DNA of 64,000 nt from an uncultured Isoptericola sp. Its GTDB lineage: Bacteria > Actinomycetota > Actinomycetes > Actinomycetales > Cellulomonadaceae. How positions within the stretch are numbered: position 1 is the first letter of the stretch; each line of letters opens with the position of its first letter. The position numbers and the translations under genes are program-made. Location of the stretch: the NCBI GenBank assembly GCA_947497265.1, contig CANMFP010000012.1, positions 34,483 through 98,482 of the forward strand. The letters run 5' to 3'. The notes beneath the pieces are model-generated. The model saw nothing but the letters and a program-made list of their open reading frames with translations, was not told where the DNA came from and did not search any database. Below, piece after piece: positions 59,810 through 64,000 of this stretch.

Positions 59810-62146
59810 ATGGTCGGCAGCTTCACCGAATGGGTGCGCAACCGCTCCGACGACGAGCTCCTCGAGCTGCTCGCCGCGCGGCCCGATCTCGGCACCCCCG
59901 CCCCTTCCACGCTCCGCTCGCTCGCCGCCCGCGCCGCGAGCCGGACGAGCCTCGACCGCGCCCTGAGCCACCTCGACGCGGGCACGCTGCAGGTCCTCGA
60001 GTCGCTGCTCGCGCTGTCCGAAGGCACCCCGGTCCGGCCCGACCAGGTCGCGGCCGCGATCGGCGCGCCCGAGGCGGGTACCGCCGTCGGGCACATGCTG
60101 GACGGTGCCCGCACCGCCGCGCTGGTCTGGGACGACGAGGACGGCGTGCTGCCCACGCCCGGGCTGGAGGACGTGCTCGGCCCCTACCCCGCCGGGCTCG
60201 GGCCCGCGCGCGAGGACCGACGGCCCGCACCGGCAGACCTCCCGCCGGGCGCCCAGCCGATCCTGGACGCGCTCGCCTGGGGGCCGCCCGTCGGCGTCGT
60301 GCCCCCGGCGGGCACCGGTCCGCGCCGCGCCGTCGACGCCCTGGTGGAGGCAGGGCTGCTCCTCCGCACCGACGCGCGGCACGTGGTGCTCCCCCGCGAC
60401 GTCGGGCTGTCGCTGCGCGGCGGGCGCACGCACCGCATCCCCGACCTGGACCCGCCCCGCCCCGACGGCCGCGGCGTGCCGACCGCAGGAGCGGACGCCG
60501 AGGCCGCGACGGCCGCCCTGGAGATCGTGCGACAGGTCGCCCGGCTCATCACCTCCTGGGAGGACGCCCCGCCGTCCGTGCTGCGCGCCGGCGGGCTCGG
60601 CGTGCGCGACCTGCGCCGCACCGCCCTGCTGCTGGACACCGACGAGCCCACGGCGGCGTTCGTCGTGGAGCTGGCCGCGAGCGCCGGGCTCGTGGGAGAC
60701 GACGGCGAGGCGCCGGCGTCGTTTGTGCCGACGGTCCGGGCGGACGCCTGGGAGGAGGCCGACGACGCCGACCGGTGGGCGGAGCTCGTGACGGCCTGGA
60801 CGGGGTCGCGGCGCACGCCGTGGCAGGTGGGCTCGCGCGACGAGAAGGGCACGCTGCGTGCGCCGCTGTCCCCCGACCTGCACCGGCCGTGGGTGGCTCG
60901 CCTGCGTGCGGCGGTGCTCGACGTGCTGGCCGCCCAGCCGGGCACGGCGCTCGGGCCCGAGGAGGTGATGACGGTGCTGCGGTGGCGCTCTCCGCGGGCG
61001 GTGCCCGCCGAGGCGGCGCTGGCCGGGCTGCTGCGCGAGGCGGCGCTGCTCGGCGTGACGGGGGCGGGTGCCCTGTCGTCGCCCGGTCACGTCGTCGCGA
61101 GCGGTGCCGAGGACGGCGGCCCGGCTCTCCTGGCCGAGGCGTTGCGGCGCGCGCTGCCCGCCGAGGTCGACGAGGTCCTGCTCCAGGGCGACCTCACCGG
61201 CATCGTGCCCGGGCGTCCCTCCCTCGCCCTCTCGCGGCTGCTGGACCAGTCGGCCGACTACGAGTCCCGCGGGGCGGCCACCACCGTGCGCTTCTCGACC
61301 GGGTCGGTCACGCGCGCGCTGGACCACGGCCGCAGCGGCGAGGACCTCCTGGCCGAGCTCGCCGGGCGCTCCCCCGTGCCCGTCCCGCAACCCCTCGAGT
61401 ACCTGGTCAAGGACACCGCCCGGCGGCACGAGGCGGTCCGGGTCGGCTCCGCCACCTCGTACGTGCGCGCCGCCGACCCGGCCGCGCTGGCCGGCCTGGC
61501 CGAGGACGGCCGGCTCGCCTCCTTGGGGCTGGTGCGGCTGGCACCCACGGTCCTGGCGTCGTCCGCGCCCGCCGCCGAGCTGCACGAGACGCTGCGCCGG
61601 TACGGCCTGCTCTCCGGCCTGGAGGGTCCGGACGGTCGGCCGCTCGGCCCCGTGCGTCGCACGGTGCGGCTCGACCGCGCGGCGTGGTCCCGGCGCCCCT
61701 CGGCCCCCGTCCGGGACACCTCCGCGGACGCCCGCGCCGCCGTGATCGCCCGCCTGCGCCGGGCACCGGGCAGCGAGGGGGCGCCTCCCGGCCCGGTGGC
61801 ACCCGTCCCCGTGCCCGACGGCGGCACACCGGTCCCGGTGGGCGCCGCGGACGGCGGCGGACCGCCCGTGGTGGGTGCCGCCGTCGGGCACGGTGCCGGG
61901 CGCGCTGGGCGGGATGCCGGGGGCGGGACGAGCGAACCGGGCGACTCCCTGGCCCTGCTGCACGACGCGCTGCGTGAGGGCCGCACGGTGCAGGTCGAGA
62001 TGGTGGGCGGGTCGGGCACGCTCGTGCGGCGCGAGCTCAAGCCGATCCGGCTCGACGGCGGACGCCTGCGGGCGCTGGACCCGCTGCGCGAGGCGGAGCT
62101 GACGGTGGCGGTGCACCGCATCGCGTCGGTCGAACCGATCGACTGA
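59810..62146 (+). CDS. helicase-associated-domain protein (Helicase_C_3)
   Basis: A 778-residue protein with no helicase motifs of its own. Its first part (FTEWVRNRSDDELLELLAARPDL) and the repeated winged-helix-like segments, with a C-terminal WYL-like ending (LHDALREGRTVQVEMVGG, LRALDPLREAELTVAVHRIASVEPI), match the actinobacterial helicase-associated proteins that accompany XPB. There is low-complexity Gly/Ala/Pro sequence at about 640-700. The ATG at 59810 is taken; a GTG lies two codons upstream. Partner of the helicase that follows on the same strand. Confidence 0.88.
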   Translation: MVGSFTEWVRNRSDDELLELLAARPDLGTPAPSTLRSLAARAASRTSLDRALSHLDAGTLQVLESLLALSEGTPVRPDQVAAAIGAPEAGTAVGHMLDGARTAALVWDDEDGVLPTPGLEDVLGPYPAGLGPAREDRRPAPADLPPGAQPILDALAWGPPVGVVPPAGTGPRRAVDALVEAGLLLRTDARHVVLPRDVGLSLRGGRTHRIPDLDPPRPDGRGVPTAGADAEAATAALEIVRQVARLITSWEDAPPSVLRAGGLGVRDLRRTALLLDTDEPTAAFVVELAASAGLVGDDGEAPASFVPTVRADAWEEADDADRWAELVTAWTGSRRTPWQVGSRDEKGTLRAPLSPDLHRPWVARLRAAVLDVLAAQPGTALGPEEVMTVLRWRSPRAVPAEAALAGLLREAALLGVTGAGALSSPGHVVASGAEDGGPALLAEALRRALPAEVDEVLLQGDLTGIVPGRPSLALSRLLDQSADYESRGAATTVRFSTGSVTRALDHGRSGEDLLAELAGRSPVPVPQPLEYLVKDTARRHEAVRVGSATSYVRAADPAALAGLAEDGRLASLGLVRLAPTVLASSAPAAELHETLRRYGLLSGLEGPDGRPLGPVRRTVRLDRAAWSRRPSAPVRDTSADARAAVIARLRRAPGSEGAPPGPVAPVPVPDGGTPVPVGAADGGGPPVVGAAVGHGAGRAGRDAGGGTSEPGDSLALLHDALREGRTVQVEMVGGSGTLVRRELKPIRLDGGRLRALDPLREAELTVAVHRIASVEPID

Positions 62147-62269
62147 CGCCGAGGTGGTAACGCTCACCCCGAGGTAGTAGTGACCTGTCCGACACCCCAC
62201 ACTGAGGGGCGGAACACCCACGGACCGCCCGGCGTTGGCACCCTGGACACCCCCACCGGAAGGACCCGC

Positions 62270-63949
62270 ATGCCCGACGGCCCCCTCATCGTCCAGAGCG
62301 ACAAGTCGATCCTGCTGGAGGTCGACCACCCGCAGTCCGGCGACGCACGCCGCGCCATCGCGCCGTTCGCCGAGCTGGAGCGCGCCCCGGAGCACGTGCA
62401 CACCTACCGGCTGACCAACCTCGGCCTGTGGAACGCGCGCGCCGCCGGGCACGACGCCGAGCAGGTCGTCGACACGCTGATGGCGTACTCGCGCTACCCC
62501 GTGCCGCACGCGCTGCTCGTCGACGTCGCCGAGACGATGGGCCGCTACGGCCGCCTCACCCTGGCCTCGCACCCCGTGCACGGGCTGGTGCTGGAGTCCA
62601 CCGACGCCGCCGTGCTCGCCGAGGTGCTCAAGTCCAAGCGCAGCTCCGGGCTCGTGGGCGAGCGGATCGACGACACGACGGTCGCGGTGCACCCCTCCCA
62701 GCGCGGCAACCTCAAGCAGGCGCTGGTCAAGCTCGGCTGGCCGGCCGAGGACCTCGCCGGGTACGTCGACGGCGAGAAGCACGCCATCACGCTGTCGCCG
62801 ACGACGACACCCGTCTACCCGGGCGAGGACGCCGCCACGTGGGAGCCGCGGCCGTACCAGGCGCAGGCCGTCGACGGGTTCTGGCACGGCGGCTCCGGCG
62901 TCGTCGTGCTGCCCTGCGGCGCCGGCAAGACGATCGTCGGTGCGGGCGCGATGGCGAAGTCCGGGACGACCACGCTGATCCTCGTCACCAACACCGTCTC
63001 CGCACGGCAGTGGCGCGACGAGCTGATCCGCCGCACCTCGCTGACCGAGGACGAGATCGGCGAGTACTCGGGCTCGCGCAAGGAGGTCAAGCCCGTCACG
63101 ATCGCGACGTACCAGGTACTGACGACCAAGCGGAAGGGCGTGTACACGCACCTCGAGCTGCTCGACGCCCGCGACTGGGGCCTCGTCGTGTACGACGAGG
63201 TGCACCTGCTGCCCGCGCCCATCTTCCGCATGACAGCGGAGCTGCAGGCACGCCGTCGGCTCGGCCTCACCGCCACCCTGGTGCGCGAGGACGGTCGGGA
63301 GGACGAGGTGTTCTCCCTCATCGGGCCCAAGCGGTACGACGCCCCGTGGAAGGACATCGAGCAGCAGGGCTACATCGCCCCGGCCGACTGCGTCGAGGTG
63401 CGCCTGACCCTGCCCGAGCACGAGCGGATGGTCTACGCCACGGCCGAACCGGAGGACAAGTACCGCCTCGCGGCGTGCGCCCCGGGGAAGAACCGCGTGG
63501 TGGAGCGGCTCGTCGCACAGCACCCGGACGACCAGGTGCTCATCATCGGTCAGTACATCGACCAGCTCGAGGAGCTGGCCGGGCACCTGGACGCGCCGTT
63601 GATCACCGGCGCGACGACGGTCCGCGAGCGCCAGAAGCTGTTCGGCGCGTTCCGGTCCGGCGAGATCTCCCGGCTGGTGGTGTCGAAGGTCGCCAACTTC
63701 TCGATCGACCTGCCCGAGGCGTCCGTGGCGATCCAGGTCTCGGGGTCGTTCGGGTCCCGGCAGGAGGAGGCGCAGCGCCTCGGACGGGTGATGCGGCCCA
63801 AGCAGGACGGCCGGACGGCGCACTTCTACGCCGTCGTCGCCCGCGACACCGTGGACCAGGACTTCGCGGCGCACCGTCAGCGGTTCCTGGCGGAGCAGGG
63901 CTACGCCTACCGCATCGTCGACGCCGAGGAGCTGGACGGAGTGAAGTAG
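62270..63949 (+). CDS. XPB-type DNA repair helicase
   Basis: A 559-residue superfamily 2 helicase of the XPB family, probably in DNA repair. The N-terminal damage-recognition-like domain is followed by the helicase core: YQAQAVDGF (Q-type), Walker A LPCGAGKTIVG, VYDEVHLLPA (DEVH box), LTATLVREDGRED (motif III), and in the C-terminal lobe VVSKVANFSIDLPEASVAIQ and RLGRVMRPKQDGR (motif VI). The red loop/thumb features of archaeal XPB are present in part. ATG at 62270 starts MPDGPLIVQSDKSILLEV, the family start. It lies 123 bases after its helicase-associated partner, with two CCGAGGTRGTA repeats in between. Confidence 0.95.
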   Translation: MPDGPLIVQSDKSILLEVDHPQSGDARRAIAPFAELERAPEHVHTYRLTNLGLWNARAAGHDAEQVVDTLMAYSRYPVPHALLVDVAETMGRYGRLTLASHPVHGLVLESTDAAVLAEVLKSKRSSGLVGERIDDTTVAVHPSQRGNLKQALVKLGWPAEDLAGYVDGEKHAITLSPTTTPVYPGEDAATWEPRPYQAQAVDGFWHGGSGVVVLPCGAGKTIVGAGAMAKSGTTTLILVTNTVSARQWRDELIRRTSLTEDEIGEYSGSRKEVKPVTIATYQVLTTKRKGVYTHLELLDARDWGLVVYDEVHLLPAPIFRMTAELQARRRLGLTATLVREDGREDEVFSLIGPKRYDAPWKDIEQQGYIAPADCVEVRLTLPEHERMVYATAEPEDKYRLAACAPGKNRVVERLVAQHPDDQVLIIGQYIDQLEELAGHLDAPLITGATTVRERQKLFGAFRSGEISRLVVSKVANFSIDLPEASVAIQVSGSFGSRQEEAQRLGRVMRPKQDGRTAHFYAVVARDTVDQDFAAHRQRFLAEQGYAYRIVDAEELDGVK

Positions 63950-64000
63950 AGGGTGGGGGCCGAGGAACGAGGTACCCGCCCGGCACGGAACGCAGTCCGG

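Overview
The window is a chromosomal segment of a high-GC actinobacterium. The sequence suggests the Micrococcales, near Cellulomonas, Cellulosimicrobium or Isoptericola: a secreted CBM2-GH6 cellulase sits beside xylose catabolism genes, GTG starts and ATGA/GTGA overlaps are common, and NlpC/P60 genes carry ydaO-type leaders. The genus is inferred, not proven. No rRNA, tRNA or CRISPR array was seen.

Layout. 1-3.7 kb: end of xylA, xylB and a GH6 endoglucanase. 3.8-9.8 kb: housekeeping genes (dfrA-thyA, OsmC, SRPBCC, an EcsC-like protein, a class I aminotransferase). 9.9-14 kb: an ectoine-type uptake operon (ehuBCDA) with a divergent GntR regulator. 14-19.5 kb: a serine hydrolase, a DrrAB-like exporter, a DUF559 nuclease-like gene and tandem UspA. 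19.7-22.1 kb: two duplicated NlpC/P60 hydrolases, each with its own c-di-AMP (ydaO) riboswitch and a shared direct-repeat promoter motif. 22.1-26.6 kb: DtxR-type regulator, serC, MHYT sensor, MFS exporter and MarR. 26.8-34 kb: surface-polymer genes (two LCP ligases, glycosyltransferases, methyltransferases, a flippase-like/methyltransferase fusion). 34-35.5 kb: an AbiEi/AbiEii-like toxin-antitoxin pair with a frameshifted toxin. 35.6-37.2 kb: a DUF2142 membrane protein. 37.4-41.8 kb: three translationally coupled P47/OrfX-like (TULIP) genes. 42-43.6 kb: small regulators. 43.6-48.9 kb: the four dTDP-L-rhamnose genes and an O-antigen-type export permease cut off by an ISL3-family element. 49-57.8 kb: purine permease, NYN pseudogene, tagD, a large sacsin/Hsp90-like ATPase coupled to DUF3027, cold-shock protein and an undecaprenyl-phosphate sugar transferase. 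58-64 kb: TetR/epimerase pair, helicase-associated protein and XPB helicase.

Two features stand out. First, a dispersed family of 72-73 bp palindromes has nearly fixed 20-nt arms (GTTGTGGGCGCGATTTCTGG and its complement) but highly variable loops. Most copies lie at gene ends; one lies inside a coding sequence and two bracket the DUF559 gene. Second, the trio of P47/OrfX-like proteins belongs to a family best known from botulinum-type toxin loci, but I see no neurotoxin or HExxH protease beside it here.

Several loci look recently rearranged: the ISL3-truncated exporter, a glycosyltransferase tail next to an LCP gene, a frameshifted NYN gene, and a frameshifted AbiEii gene carrying a 30-bp perfect palindrome.
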